Shown: positions 32,191 through 42,172 of the stretch, piece after piece | Layout of the letters: each line of letters starts with the position of its first letter | Position numbering within the stretch: the first letter of the stretch is position 1 | NCBI GenBank assembly: GCA_963970005.1 | Contig: CAXAMN010000001.1 | Location: 3,484,797-3,548,796, forward strand | Direction of reading: 5' to 3' | Length of the DNA stretch: 64,000 bases | From: Durusdinium trenchii | Taxonomy: Eukaryota; Sar; Dinophyceae; Suessiales; Symbiodiniaceae | The notes under the pieces: generated by a model | The model's database searches: none | Seen by the model: only the letters and a program-made list of their open reading frames with translations | What the model was told of the DNA's origin: nothing | Program-made: the position numbers and the translations under genes

Positions 32191-34122
32191 AAAGGGAAAG
32201 AAACTTGGTGGTGTCGTGTTCTTCGTTTACGGGCTCAGTGTTCGACCTCTGAAACCTGAAACTCAGTTGTTCGGTCGAAACGGTCCATAGAACATTCCCC
32301 TCGGAAGAATGTTTTTAGGAGGGTCCAAACATGTGGCCAGGCTGAGCAGATCGATCATTCAACGTGCGAGCACCACAAGCTGACCCTTGGTCGGGCGGCT
32401 TGCACCACATCTCAGGGACTGCTTTCGACACTCATGCTCATGACTCATGGAATCCGTGACAGCATCCGTGTCTCAAAGCTGGTCAAGGCCACCTTTCAGA
32501 AAGGGCAGTGTCATCCACTACATGGTGGACCATCCAAAATACAAGGGATGGATGGATGCCCTGATTTGGGAGACAGCTTCTTCCCCACAAAAAGTTTCTT
32601 TTTAAGGGAGTCCCACTTCCCAGGCTGCCAATCCATCGGTGGATACACGCGAGTAAAGCTACCACCAAGCACTGGCCCCACTAAATCCACCATGCTACGC
32701 AGGTAGATCATGCTGATCCGCCCCAGAGTGGAGCCGATGTCGGTGACAGTGCCTGTCACGTGTGTCGTGCGAATGATGGCACCGAAATGAGAAGTGCACA
32801 TGGCATTCTGAAGTCCGCAGGCGGCAGAGACGAAGCACACTGGCAGCAAGCGCCCTGGAAGAAATGCGGCTAGCACCAGCAAGGTTGAGTTCAACACAAG
32901 CGCCAAGCCGTAAAAGGCCTTGCCCAAGAAGTGGACTTGATTCTTGTCAATCAAAAGACCGCATGCGTAGGCACCGAGCACAAAGGAGAGTACCAAAAAG
33001 CAAGCCTCTTTCAGGCTCTCTGATCCGTATTCTCCTTGATGATAGCCTTCCAATCGAAAAGCCATGGCGGACGTACTGCCAGTCACATGTGATGCATACA
33101 GGTGCCAGCTCTTGAAAGCTATGACATTTGCAGCACCAGCGCAAGCCGCCAGGCACCAGCCAAAGCCCAAGATCCAAAACTTTGGACGCTGGAAGCTCTT
33201 GCGGATCTGCGCAGCTTTCCTCGGAATCATCAAGTGTGTACTAAGAAATGGGCCTGAGACATTAAAAAAAGAGAGCGGGTGGGCATGGGCCCGCAAAGTG
33301 ATATGGACTGGAATCGTTTTCTGCAAAAACCTTTTAACAACATCTTCTTTGTAAATGTTGTCTCGTGTTCAAAAAGTTGGGATGTTGAGGAGGAGAAGAC
33401 ATTCCCTGACCTCTGCATTTTACAGGCACTACAGTCGCTACAGCAGGTTTGGCTCTGAGTGTTCAAAAGAAAATGCAGAGAATGTTCTCGGATCTGGCAG
33501 TTTATCTATTTTTGGGAAGCTCAAGCTTTTTACAAGTTCTTAGCATATTGTCTAAAATCTGGAGATTCCACAAAAACCAAAAGAACTGCAAAGACGCCCG
33601 TCTTGTCAAGGTGTGCTGGCAAAATGATCTCAGCTTTTGTTGCTCTCTTTGGACGCTGGAGTCTGGAGTTGGCTCAATCAGAAGATATACAGTGGTAATG
33701 TTCTTTTAAGTTGATGGTCCTGTTTTTAATTGCAAGAAAAAATAGGGGAAAGGAGTGCGCGTTTTCGACGGGGATTGAGGCATGTTCGACAAAACTACTC
33801 TCACCCACTGAAGCTCAAGAGGATGACTGTGTGGTCCACGTGCGGAAGCGCAGGGTGTGACTGCATGAAAGTAGCTATCTATCCGGGGTGTACGTTTGGA
33901 TGGCGAAAGTGCCATCAGCCCGTTTTCCACTGGTCAAACAAAAGGTGTCCATCCTTTTTTACCCCAGCAAAGAAGTTCGATTTAGGGGCAGAAGGAGATC
34001 GATCCTTGTAGATCATTTCACTTGCAGAAAAGCGTCTCTCGAATCTTCTTGGTGGGACTCGACTTCTGCGACGTGGGGGTCAAAGGGGCGTTCTGAGACT
34101 CTGGCACTTCAAGCTGCGTCAT
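27747..34122 (-). CDS. Gene A: DUF1275/YoaK-type membrane protein with coiled-coil tail
   Basis: Proposed exons (high to low): 34022-34122, 32699-33219, 31909/31917-32047, 29951-30052, 29357-29470, 28763-28810, 28181-28240, 27747-27803. With exon 3 ending at 31917 the parts sum to 1134 bases, 377 codons plus stop, all in phase. The first exon starts MTQLEVP. Exon 2 holds the DUF1275 core: SHVTG after the first helix and ACGLQNAM with RTTHVTGTVTDIG later. Five helices plus a sixth (ALLLPATFTGGLGLFYM) in exon 4 suggest a six-pass membrane protein. Exons 5-7 are a charged coiled coil (YIKKLERERFESDLEEAHKV; FENLCRQKSQILE). The last exon ends SKASKGQSAV. DUF1275 has no proven function; a membrane role is inferred. 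It is one of three tandem copies. Least certain: exons 1 and 8. Confidence 0.72.
30397..31762. repeat. Nested direct and inverted repeats within intron 3 of gene A
   Basis: Segments 30576-30768 and 31517-31697 are direct copies, about 95% alike, differing mainly by a 12-17 bp indel. A second unit, containing GGGAACCCAGGTTGGCGTG through to CTATAAGTGTGTGT, occurs at 31699-31762, in partial form at 30397-30455, and inverted at 30929-30990. This intron is about 1.86 kb in gene A but only about 0.33 kb in gene B and 0.88 kb in gene C, so the repeats explain much of its size. Confidence 0.75.
31483..31502. repeat. Perfect 8-bp stem hairpin
   Basis: CGCCTCCC-CTCA-GGGAGGCG inside intron 3 of gene A. 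Confidence 0.7.
32048..32698 (-). other. Intron unique to gene A
   Basis: 651 bp, GTAGCATGG...CGTCGAG, between exon 2 (ending CTGC) and exon 3 (starting GCAAGGGC). Genes B and C read straight through the same point (TACCTTCGCAAGGG). It contains a (CAT)n microsatellite at about 32147-32190. Confidence 0.85.
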
Positions 34123-34498
34123 GGGTCGAGAACAGCTGCGAAAAGACGGTTCCCGCTCGGGTGTGGAAAAGATCTGCGGGTCGAGAAGCAAGTCCGAACA
34201 CCAAGGTTTGACCCATCTGTGATTGTCACAGGTCACTGGGTGACCTCTGGAAGGATCAACTTCAAAAAGACGAACAGAACACGGTACTTCAAAGCGCATG
34301 GAGCTCAACACCTTCCCAATGAATCCTCCCTGTTGAACTCTGTTCTTTCAAAGGCAGAACTGTTCAAAGTTCCAACTCACTTCTTCGAGTCCACCTCAGG
34401 TCTGGCTCGGACTCTTTCTTCATCGGAGCTGTGACATCTTTCTGAGTCGGAGATTGAAGGCTGTACACTCTTTAAATAGAGGGCCCTTATTCTACAGT

Positions 34499-34629
34499 CT
34501 ACACTGATTGAAATCATCATGAATCATCATGGTATCGTGGAGTGAGTAAGGAGTTCATGGACATCTGAGGCTCAGGGCCATCCATGTACAGTAACCATGA
34601 TGATTCAATGATGATTCTAGGGAGTGTAG
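34499..34629. repeat. Foldback upstream of gene A
   Basis: Arm 34499-34532 (CTACACTGATTGAAATCATC...) is an imperfect reverse complement of 34595-34629 (CCATGATGATTCAATGATGA...). It lies about 0.4-0.5 kb before the proposed start of gene A, so it may sit in its promoter region. Confidence 0.6.
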
Positions 34630-36499
34630 TGCGAATGATCTTCTATATTTCCACAAGAAGGCTGAGCCCACCATCCCTGTCAGAAGGAACTCCACCCTGC
34701 CGAGCCTGTCGAATACTCCCAGACTCGCTTCACCCAAACACGAGCACGACGGGCTTTTAACGTCTTAGCTCGTCGGACAGGCCGTTGGATTCTTTAACAG
34801 GTGGCCGTTTCCGCTCTGGCTCATCGTACCAGGAAGCCCTGCTCCACAGCTGAGTTCGAGCTTGGAATAGTCAAATGTCACATTTCTAGCGAACCGGATC
34901 GACTATCCACAAATGCTGACTGAGAATTTTGGCACACAGGCCCCTCCAGCTAGCTAGGTTTTGTTTGTCTCTCCAGACCCCAGATTGGGGCTGGGTGCTG
35001 GTAAAAGTTCTCTGACTGACACGATCCCAGTGCCTCACAACAGCTCGGACCAGAGCCCAATGCATGCTGTACAGTGTCCCAAAATTGCCGCGCACTTCAC
35101 AAGGAGATAACACTGCGGCGCGGGGGGGGTGTTTCTCAGCAAAACGCTGGGGACCAAAATACAGCAACTCGAGATGGTTGAGGCTGAGAAACCAGCTGTG
35201 AAAACCAACAAATGGGAGGACAAACCGTAAGAAGAAATGTTCACGTGTCATGTTGAGCACCTCCCCCAACCAGTCCGCCCTGGTAGCACCTCGCCAAGAA
35301 AAAGCAAAAGTGGCGAGAAGTGTATAGGTCCATCCAGGGGTCGAACCGTCGCGATCCCTCCAGCGGCGATCATTAAGTCACCAAGGTTGATCTTTGCCTC
35401 AGGATGGGTGTCCGATCTGTGGCAGAAGCAATGCGTGAACTTGGTTTTAGCAACCGGGGTTCTCCTGCCAATGGGCTCAAACATATCCGTGTCAATCATC
35501 TATTGCCCAGTGGGCCACTGACACGCAAAGAGATGAGCATCGAAAAGTCGAATGTGGCGAAAGAATGGGAGCTGTCCCCTGCCTTTATGTGCAGCAATTA
35601 TACTTGTACGAAAAGTAGAAAGAGAGAGAAAAAGAGAGAGAGAGAGAGATGAAAAACGAAACAAATTGGAAAAATAAAACCAAGCTAACACCCCGGAAGA
35701 GATCTCGGTAGACTCTTATCCAAACCAGGAACCCTTTTGCGAAACCGTGCGAAAGAATTGGCTCAAATAGCAAGAGTTCTACAAAAGGCTTGCACACTGG
35801 CCCATCCGATGGTCAAAAACCGTTCTTCCCCACAACGCATTTGTTTTTTGCTCGGTGAGTCGCCAAATCTGTTTACACTGTAAACACTGTAAACAGCTGT
35901 AAACATGTTGAATTATATAAAATCGGTATAGTGCCAGTGCCACAAAAAATTGGTATATAGATCATAGAGAGACTCATCAAACCTACAAACGAATGAGTAT
36001 TTGGTTGTGGGTCAAGAACGGGAGGCCTTGGTTGACCCTCGCTGGAACTTTATGTCTAAGCGGCGGAGCGCCAGCGCTACGGACGCTTTCCGCAGCGAAT
36101 GTTCCCTGCTGATCAGGTTGAATTCTCCTCGGTCATAATCACACCGCGGCGATCTGACCAACAAGAACCCATGTCAGGCACATCATGGAAGCTTCAAAAA
36201 TACATATTGTATATATATAATATATATATATATGTATGAATACATATTTTTTTATTTTATTTGTTTATATGTGTATATATATATGTGTGTCACCCTTGCT
36301 TTCTGCAAATGATCCGATGCCCCGCCCAGCATGGGGAAGCTGCAGCTAAACATCAATGGAGCGCAAGGACCACAAAGCCAATGTGACAACAACTGTAGAT
36401 AAAGCAGCAAATCAACTCAAGGTCCGCAAATATCCCGTGTTGAGGAGGCCCGGGTGGGCAAAGTTCTTGAGAGCATTCATGAACTACGAGCGATAGGGA
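34630..36499. other. Spacer between gene A and the LINE
   Basis: No exon is supported. (GA)n at about 35620-35650, CTGTAAAC repeats at 35871-35908, AT-rich microsatellites at 36200-36290, and two copies of GATGCCCCGCCCAGCATGG at 36316-36334 and 36516-36534. Confidence 0.5.
36460..36499. repeat. Flanking direct repeat, 3' copy (candidate old target duplication of the LINE)
   Basis: AAAGTTCTTGAGAGCATTCA continuing to CGATAGGGA matches 41790-41829 at about 35 of 40 positions, in the same orientation, on the other side of the LINE. Confidence 0.5.
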
Positions 36500-36570
36500 C
36501 CATCACTCTTGCTCAGATGCCCCGCCCAGCATGGTGCTGTCGCCCACATGGATAACTCATGATACCTCCA

Positions 36571-36822
36571 TCACTGCGCCATTGCAGCCATTCCATGCTC
36601 CAGCGGCTCTTTACCACGGTTGCTCTCCAAGATGGCCTTCACCTTGCGCGACCTGACATCCTTTCTATCAGCGCTTGCACCTTCCATGATCTCTTTCACC
36701 AACGGGGCGAGCACGTCTGGAAGCAACGCCTGATCTTGCTCCACTGCTTCTTCTATTTCCCCCAGCCTTTCTTCCCGCGGCCTTGTCCTTTTGCGGGATC
36801 TGGCTGGTGCCGGGTGCGGCAC
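36571..36822 (-). pseudogene. LINE 3' tail ORF, charged helical peptide
   Basis: Open frame with KRTRPREERLGEIEEAVEQD, LVKEIMEGASADRKDVRSRK and a stop. It follows the CCHC segment in the same direction and looks like a charged C-terminal tail of the LINE protein, now out of frame. No family recognised. Confidence 0.4.
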
Positions 36823-37103
36823 TTCGATTAAGTGCTTCTTTAGAGGCGTCCATCCGCGTTCCCCTCACTCACCTCCATCCTCTTTGCGCCAATTCAGAAC
36901 CAAGGAGGGCAGAGGGCCATCGGACCCTTGGGCCCCCATTGACAAGTAGACACCACCTGGCCGGCGTTCCAGCCGAGCTCGTGCCACAATGCCGGCGGCT
37001 CACAATCAAGCAGTGGGTGTCCAGCCCCAGTAGTGGCTCGCAGCCTAGAGACAAGATGGAAGCATTGATCAGCAAAAATTCCCACAGCTCAGCCTGGTCC
37101 TCT

Positions 37104-37673
37104 TCAACCTCTGCAGCTGCTGAGAACCGAGAGGATAGATCGGCTGCTGGAGCCTACGGAGAAACTAGCTTCATTGGCCTCAACGTCGTCTTGGTGATCT
37201 GAATGGTCGGTGTTATTCTCGCGATACTGTGCCCGAGGACAGCAGCACCGCCGGCCAGCTTTCCTCTTCCTCCTCTTCCTCCTCTTCGGGAGAGATTCGG
37301 TGAGGAGCTGTAGCACTGTAGCCAAAACCGCACTTCGAGTCGTCGCCAAATGCCGCAGCGCCACAGCATCATTGGCCGATCCACTAGGCCATCCAAGGCG
37401 TAGTTGCAGCACGTCCATACCACCCCACACCGGCCGCGTAGCCATGAAGAAAGAGCACTCCCAACCTAAGTGATACCAAGAAGAGACGACATCGTCCTGC
37501 TGACACCATTCACATCCCACCTTAGTGTGGCCATAGCTGATGACCTGATATACTGCTGAAGAATTTGCCGCGCCAGTTAAAACCGCACGGACATGATTGT
37601 CCCCTTCTTCGAAAGCCTTAGCAACAAGCTTGCACCTAGATTCGTTGAAACCGACACCAGCCTGAGCCAGCAA
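37104..37673 (-). pseudogene. LINE ORF2 C-terminal segment with CCHC zinc knuckle
   Basis: Contains CEWCQQDDVVSSWYHLGWEC, a C-x2-C-x10-H-x4-C knuckle, then LQLRLGWPSG and NDAVALRHLATTR, a pattern seen at the C-terminus of dinoflagellate LINE ORF2 proteins. It directly follows the endonuclease region, showing that the RT domain has been lost. Confidence 0.65.
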
Positions 37674-37728
37674 AACACTGTCCCGTCGACTTTTGCTGAG
37701 GAAAGAAGACCATCTCGACCTCCTCCAA

Positions 37729-40023
37729 CTATTGTTCTTTCAGACGAGCACTACGAGACGCATCAGAAATCGCCTTCAACTTCTGGACAACTTTGAACTC
37801 AGCATCTGCCCAAGAACTCCACGGGAAATGTCGAGGCCATGATTTCTCCACATGCCGAAGTAAACCCTCATCACAACGGCCCATGGACAAGAACTGCCGA
37901 TTTGCCTCTCTCACCCTACCAAGAAGCTTCCGCAGAGATCTTTCCCTAAAAGAGCCATGCCGAAAACCACATATCCGAAAATTAGAAGCAGGAAGAACCT
38001 TAGGCATGCTACCCTTCGCACGGATACAAGAGGCGCTGGGACGACCAGTCCCAGAAAAGATCCGCTCAAGTTTAGCGTTGAACCACTTCCATTCGACCTC
38101 AACATTGACTTCATCCTTAAACGGGAACACAGTGTCATCATTAAGCCAAGCCACACTTAACTCTTGTTTCCACTGTTGCTTCTCAAGGTCCTCTGGACAA
38201 GTGTACTTTTGAGTTTGCACCCTAGAGAAACACTGGCCTTCAGGAAGAACACCACGGACTTCAAACTGCACACCTTCGTGATCGCCAAAAGCTTCGTCAA
38301 GGAAGCCCTGTGCAGTGCCAACAACATAGTCAATAGCTCTAGAGCCCTTCCAACGAGCGGGGATGAAGCCGGTACTATCCTCCACAGCAAGCAAGGAGAA
38401 AACGTCCGGGTCGAACAACACATTCTCAGACGAAGTCCAATTCCAATCACCTGCAAGGACCAAACCCAAGCCATGCGCGTTCGCTTCCTCACCAAGGAAC
38501 CCAAGAAAGTCATCACTATCAGGAGGGTCGCAGTGCCCCTTCCAAACAGAAGCCACTATGACATCCTTAAGCACAACAGCCACAACTTGGCCAGATTTAG
38601 CAGAGAAGACGGACCAAACCCGAGCGTGAAGAGAGGCTCGAACCAAGACCGCCGCACCACCTCTATACTGACCACTAACTTCCGATGGCTCGGTTGTCCA
38701 CAGCCGAAAGCCCGCCAAGTTGGCACACCGAGTCATCGAGTTCAACGCATTAGGATCAAGGAAAGTCTCTTGCAAGAATACGACATCTGCAACCAGCTGT
38801 CGGTCACAAACCATTTTAACAAAGCTCCAAGTTAGATCACGACTTCCGCAATTCAAAGTGAGACCACGCCATGAACCCGGCCCGGGTTGGGACTCCACAT
38901 CCCCATCTTCAACCAAGTCACGCTGCCACGACTTTTCGATCGAGTGATCAGAGGGTTTCAAAGATTTCACTCCAGTGGTACGACACTTTTTCGAAGCGAG
39001 AGAAGGGCCAAACCACTCGACCGCCTGCGCCAAGCTCACATTCCAAGCTGAAGCAAGCGCCAGCCTTTGGTCCTCAGAAAGCCGCCGCCAGAGTGCACAC
39101 TGCGCAGCCAAGGGACACGGCCGACTGCCAGGGCAGTTGAAATTCCAATGACCACTTCGACGCGTTCCTCTGCAACGAGTACAGGTCAGGAAAGTAGCAA
39201 AACAAGCCGGCTTCTTAGACCGCAGAACTGGCCACTTCTGACTGTCAACTTTGAGCTCCACCAACTCGTGACCACCAATGCTATAGTTCCGGCTCTTGGC
39301 AGCTCTATCAACATTTCGGCACCTGACCTTTTGGGCAAGTTCAAGACGTTGAGCTTTCTTCTTGCGCGTCTTCAGGAGTTTAGCACGGGCCTTGCAAACA
39401 GCAACACGACTAGTGTCACGTTTGGGATGCTTCGTTTTATAGTGGTGGGTGACTGCCTTGTCGTGATCCCACTTACCCAACTGAGGAAGACTAGCTTCAC
39501 AAAAAGGACACTCCCAAGCTCTTTGGTCCTGAGGCAGGGACGTCACGGCAACAACAACAGGAGTGTATTCTCGCATGCGATCATTCAGTTTGCTGCGATC
39601 TTTAGCATGAGCCTTATTAAGATGATCAAGGCGTCTTGAAGCCAAAGAAGCACGTGCATCATCTTTACGGAGAACCAACTGACAATAAGGACAAGTCCAC
39701 ATCGTTTTGGGTACCCTCTTGCCCGTGACTTGACGAGCAGGTGTCGAAAAAGCAGCAGGAGTGGCTTGCTTTCCAACAATCCGCATCTTTTGGAGTCCAA
39801 ACATGCAGGGAGCTAAGGAACCAACATCCTGGGATCTGAGGTCCGTACCAAGCAACTGAGAACTCGCAGCAGATCCAGCGAAGTTGTTCTTCCGACAAGG
39901 GGCTGTTTGACCACCAACTGAGCCAACATTCATGCCAATCGGTTTGCCCCCGTGGCCGCTCGAAGAAGCGGGTTGCTCAACACGGGGCTCAACAAAGGAG
40001 GGAGTGCACCCCCCGAAAGACAA
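37729..40023 (-). CDS. LINE zinc-finger and APE-type endonuclease region
   Basis: 764 open codons; the true frame extends upstream (the first codon is TTG within AKSLSFGG), so there is no real start here. Two C2H2-like fingers: WTCPYCQLVLRKDD...HLNKAHAKD and WECPFCEASLPQLG...HHYKTKHPKRD. The endonuclease carries LNCGSRDL, VFLQETFLD (catalytic Glu), GGAAVLVR, LAGDWNWTS (Asp, Asn), SRAIDYVVGT and GDHEGVQF (the terminal Asp-His). All catalytic positions appear intact. This enzyme nicks target DNA for LINE insertion. The frame ends ...SARLKEQ-stop where RT should begin. Confidence 0.8.
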   Translation of the reverse strand: MSFGGCTPSFVEPRVEQPASSSGHGGKPIGMNVGSVGGQTAPCRKNNFAGSAASSQLLGTDLRSQDVGSLAPCMFGLQKMRIVGKQATPAAFSTPARQVTGKRVPKTMWTCPYCQLVLRKDDARASLASRRLDHLNKAHAKDRSKLNDRMREYTPVVVAVTSLPQDQRAWECPFCEASLPQLGKWDHDKAVTHHYKTKHPKRDTSRVAVCKARAKLLKTRKKKAQRLELAQKVRCRNVDRAAKSRNYSIGGHELVELKVDSQKWPVLRSKKPACFATFLTCTRCRGTRRSGHWNFNCPGSRPCPLAAQCALWRRLSEDQRLALASAWNVSLAQAVEWFGPSLASKKCRTTGVKSLKPSDHSIEKSWQRDLVEDGDVESQPGPGSWRGLTLNCGSRDLTWSFVKMVCDRQLVADVVFLQETFLDPNALNSMTRCANLAGFRLWTTEPSEVSGQYRGGAAVLVRASLHARVWSVFSAKSGQVVAVVLKDVIVASVWKGHCDPPDSDDFLGFLGEEANAHGLGLVLAGDWNWTSSENVLFDPDVFSLLAVEDSTGFIPARWKGSRAIDYVVGTAQGFLDEAFGDHEGVQFEVRGVLPEGQCFSRVQTQKYTCPEDLEKQQWKQELSVAWLNDDTVFPFKDEVNVEVEWKWFNAKLERIFSGTGRPSASCIRAKGSMPKVLPASNFRICGFRHGSFRERSLRKLLGRVREANRQFLSMGRCDEGLLRHVEKSWPRHFPWSSWADAEFKVVQKLKAISDASRSARLKEQ

Positions 40024-40664
40024 AGACTTTGCCGTACGTCCACCAACTGAGTCTGTCTTTCCGCCACCTCTGTGAAGACCTCGACCACCCTTAGTTTTTC
40101 CCTGTTCCGCCTTAGCACGGAGCCGAAGAGCTGCCTCAGGAGTAACAGAAAGAGCTTCGTAATGGCCTTCCTGCTGGCTGTGGAAAAGAAAATATCACGA
40201 TTTGAACCCGGAGGACAAAACCCGTACACCTGACCAACTTCGTGGAGAACAAAAACTGGTCTATCCATGGTGGTGGCAAGGGCAGCCAATTCGAGGCTCC
40301 CTGCCCAGGATCCAATTTGAGCAAGTTTGCCAATGTACTCATCAAATCCATCAATAGTTTCTTTCACACATTTGGTACCATCAGGCCACAAATTGTCCCA
40401 CCACATGAAATACTGATCGCGATGCTTTCTCAAATGCTTCACAGCAGCAGCGCGGATTGATCTGTGACTATGTTGTTGTTTGCTGGTCGCTTCAATCGAC
40501 TGAGAAACAGCAATAAACAAACAATTGCCGAGACCCTCATTCTGGATCCGAATCACACCCTCCGGAAGGGGTTGAACCTTGAGGCGCTTCCGCTCAGGGC
40601 TGGTCCCCACCGAAGCAGTGGGTCGTTTCCCTCCATCACCCTCTTCAAGAGCATCTTGAGACAT
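39930..40664 (-). pseudogene. LINE OTU-type cysteine protease domain, frameshifted
   Basis: From ATG 40664: IRIQNEGLGNCLFIAVSQSI carries the OTU Cys box (GNCLF), then GSWAGSLELAALATTMDRPV and VLHEVGQVYGFCPPG. The catalytic His motif, GHYEAL, is present but in the next frame (about 40165), so a frameshift near 40200 separates Cys and His and links the domain to the zinc-finger/endonuclease frame. OTU proteases remove ubiquitin-like modifiers; OTU domains are known in some LINE elements, where their role is unclear. Confidence 0.7.
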
Positions 40665-40749
40665 AGCATCCGACTTCTCCTCCGACTGGGTAGCTGGAGG
40701 ATCAACTGAGGCCGGGGCCGATGCCTCAGGAGCCAGAAAAGAACCACTA

Positions 40750-41725
40750 GAAGTGGGGGTTCATGCCTCAAATCAACCCGGAATTCTCCTTTCAACCTGG
40801 TAACATTGTTAATAAGTCGAGGGTTACGATAACGCTCAACCACCACAAAACGACCCTCATCAAAAGAAGATCCTTCATAGAGCAACCCCAAATTTCTCGC
40901 GCTTCTTGACGTTTAACTCAACTTCCGTGAAATGAGCAGCCTGCAGGAAACGGACAACATCATCAGCATCCCGATGTCGCGGGGCAGAACGCATGACCCA
41001 AGACTGACTACGTTTGGTCACAACTTTGCTCTCCTCAGACATGGAGCGCACCCCAAGCTGCCTCCAACCTCTGGCGATACCATACTCAATGGCAAGTTTC
41101 GCAACTCGAGAGGCGTAAGCATTGTCCTTTTCTTGGGGGTCCTTATCGATCCAGCTGACGAAAGGTTTCACACCTGCAGGAGTGCCTTCCCAAGCCAAGG
41201 GATCTAAAAAGAACCTACTACCATCATGACTCCTACCACTAGCAGACAACAACTGGCCAATGAAAGGACCCTTTTTCACACGAATGAGACCCTTAACAAC
41301 GCTGCCAATGCCAGCAGCTCCACTCTGAAGCTCCCACCCCCAAGTGTCCTTGATATAAGCAGAAACTTCATGGGCGACACCTGCAACCCACTTCCGAGCA
41401 TGCACGCCAGGGTCTGACTGGATGCGCTTCCACGCTTCAGACGAAGTGAATCGAGAGTCAATCGAGAACCTGACGACCAAGGTGTCATCTTGCCTCGGCT
41501 TTGCCTCTTTTTGCCAGCCGGTCTTTCAGCCACAGGAACGACCAAACGGAGTTTGTCAGAATCTTTACCCTCAGTGCTCCATTTCCACACGCGCCTAGTG
41601 ACCACTTCCTCATATTCAGCCAGCTCCTCCTCAGTGAAGGATCCCCTGCGGCTGGTGCAAGGGAGGCAGCGGGTTGGGCAAAGCTCAGGATCAGGATCAG
41701 GAGGCGGACCGCCGGCCAAATCCAT
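40750..41725 (-). pseudogene. LINE N-terminal region, broken by frameshifts
   Basis: Three successive frames join end to end: 41725-41510 (MDLAGGPPPDPDPELCP, then acidic EEELAEYEEVVTRR), 41510-40885 (FSIDSRFTSSEAWKRIQSDP ... WIDKDPQEKDNAYASRVAKL) and 40885-40750 (SSFDEGRFVVVERYRNPRLI). Each continues where the previous stops. No domain is recognised; it precedes the OTU domain. The first ATG lies about 64 bases inside the proposed 5' end of the element. Confidence 0.55.
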
Positions 41726-41789
41726 CTCAGCTCATGCACCACTTCAAGTGCGTATGCCCACGCTGACATGCACGGGCCGGCTTTGAGCC

Positions 41790-41829
41790 AAAGTTGTTGA
41801 GGGCATTCATGAACTTCAAGTGATAGGGA
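41790..41829. repeat. Flanking direct repeat, 5' copy
   Basis: Partner of 36460-36499; five or so mismatches in 40 bases. Confidence 0.5.
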
Positions 41830-41882
41830 AATATGACGATGTAAAAGCATTTTGGCTGGAGGGTTCATGAGGGTTCTATTTA

Positions 41883-42105
41883 TCAGCATTCAACATTACT
41901 TGGGTAGAGTCGATGAAAGTCAACGTAGGTGACTTGTCCAATTCCATGGGCTGAGGACAGGAATGATGAACCGCAAAAAGCCTTTCCACGCATGATGATT
42001 GGGTACACAAAAGCATGTAGCTCAGCGACCAACTTGCTCCATCCAAAGCATGCATGGAAGTCGTCCCAGAAAAGAATGGCAACTGCTGCTTCTCGCGGTC
42101 CCCCT
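41883..42105 (-). CDS. Open frame between gene B and the LINE, possible alternative last exon
   Basis: Minus-strand frame REAAVAILFWDDFHACFGWS continuing to HRLYPSNVEC-stop. It begins after a T12-13 tract followed by GAG, which could act as polypyrimidine tract and acceptor. It lies where gene B should have its final exon. No homology to the last exon of gene A is visible, so this is a weak candidate. Confidence 0.25.
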
Positions 42106-42172
42106 TTTCTCAAAAAAAAAAAAACGGATCCAGAGTGAAAGCCGCCCAAACTGGGCGTTTTCGCCCAGCGAC

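Larger units (their letters stand above)
36500..41789 (-). mobile_element. Degenerate LINE with OTU protease and endonuclease domains but no RT
   Basis: Reading on the minus strand: an N-terminal unknown domain, an OTU-type cysteine protease, two C2H2-like fingers, an APE-type endonuclease, then, only about 60 bases later, the C-terminal CCHC zinc knuckle typical of LINE ORF2. The reverse transcriptase that should lie between is absent, so this is an internal-deletion derivative. At least four frameshifts break the reading frame (near 41510, 40885, 40750 and 40200). Boundaries are set by the imperfect 40-bp direct repeat. It lies between tandem genes A and B, and removing it brings the A-B spacing to about 5.6 kb, close to the 5.3 kb of B-C. 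Confidence 0.75.

Noticed and set aside
36316..36534. Two copies of GATGCCCCGCCCAGCATGG as LINE termini
   Set aside because: Both lie on the same side of the LINE, so they do not bracket it; simple local duplication is enough.
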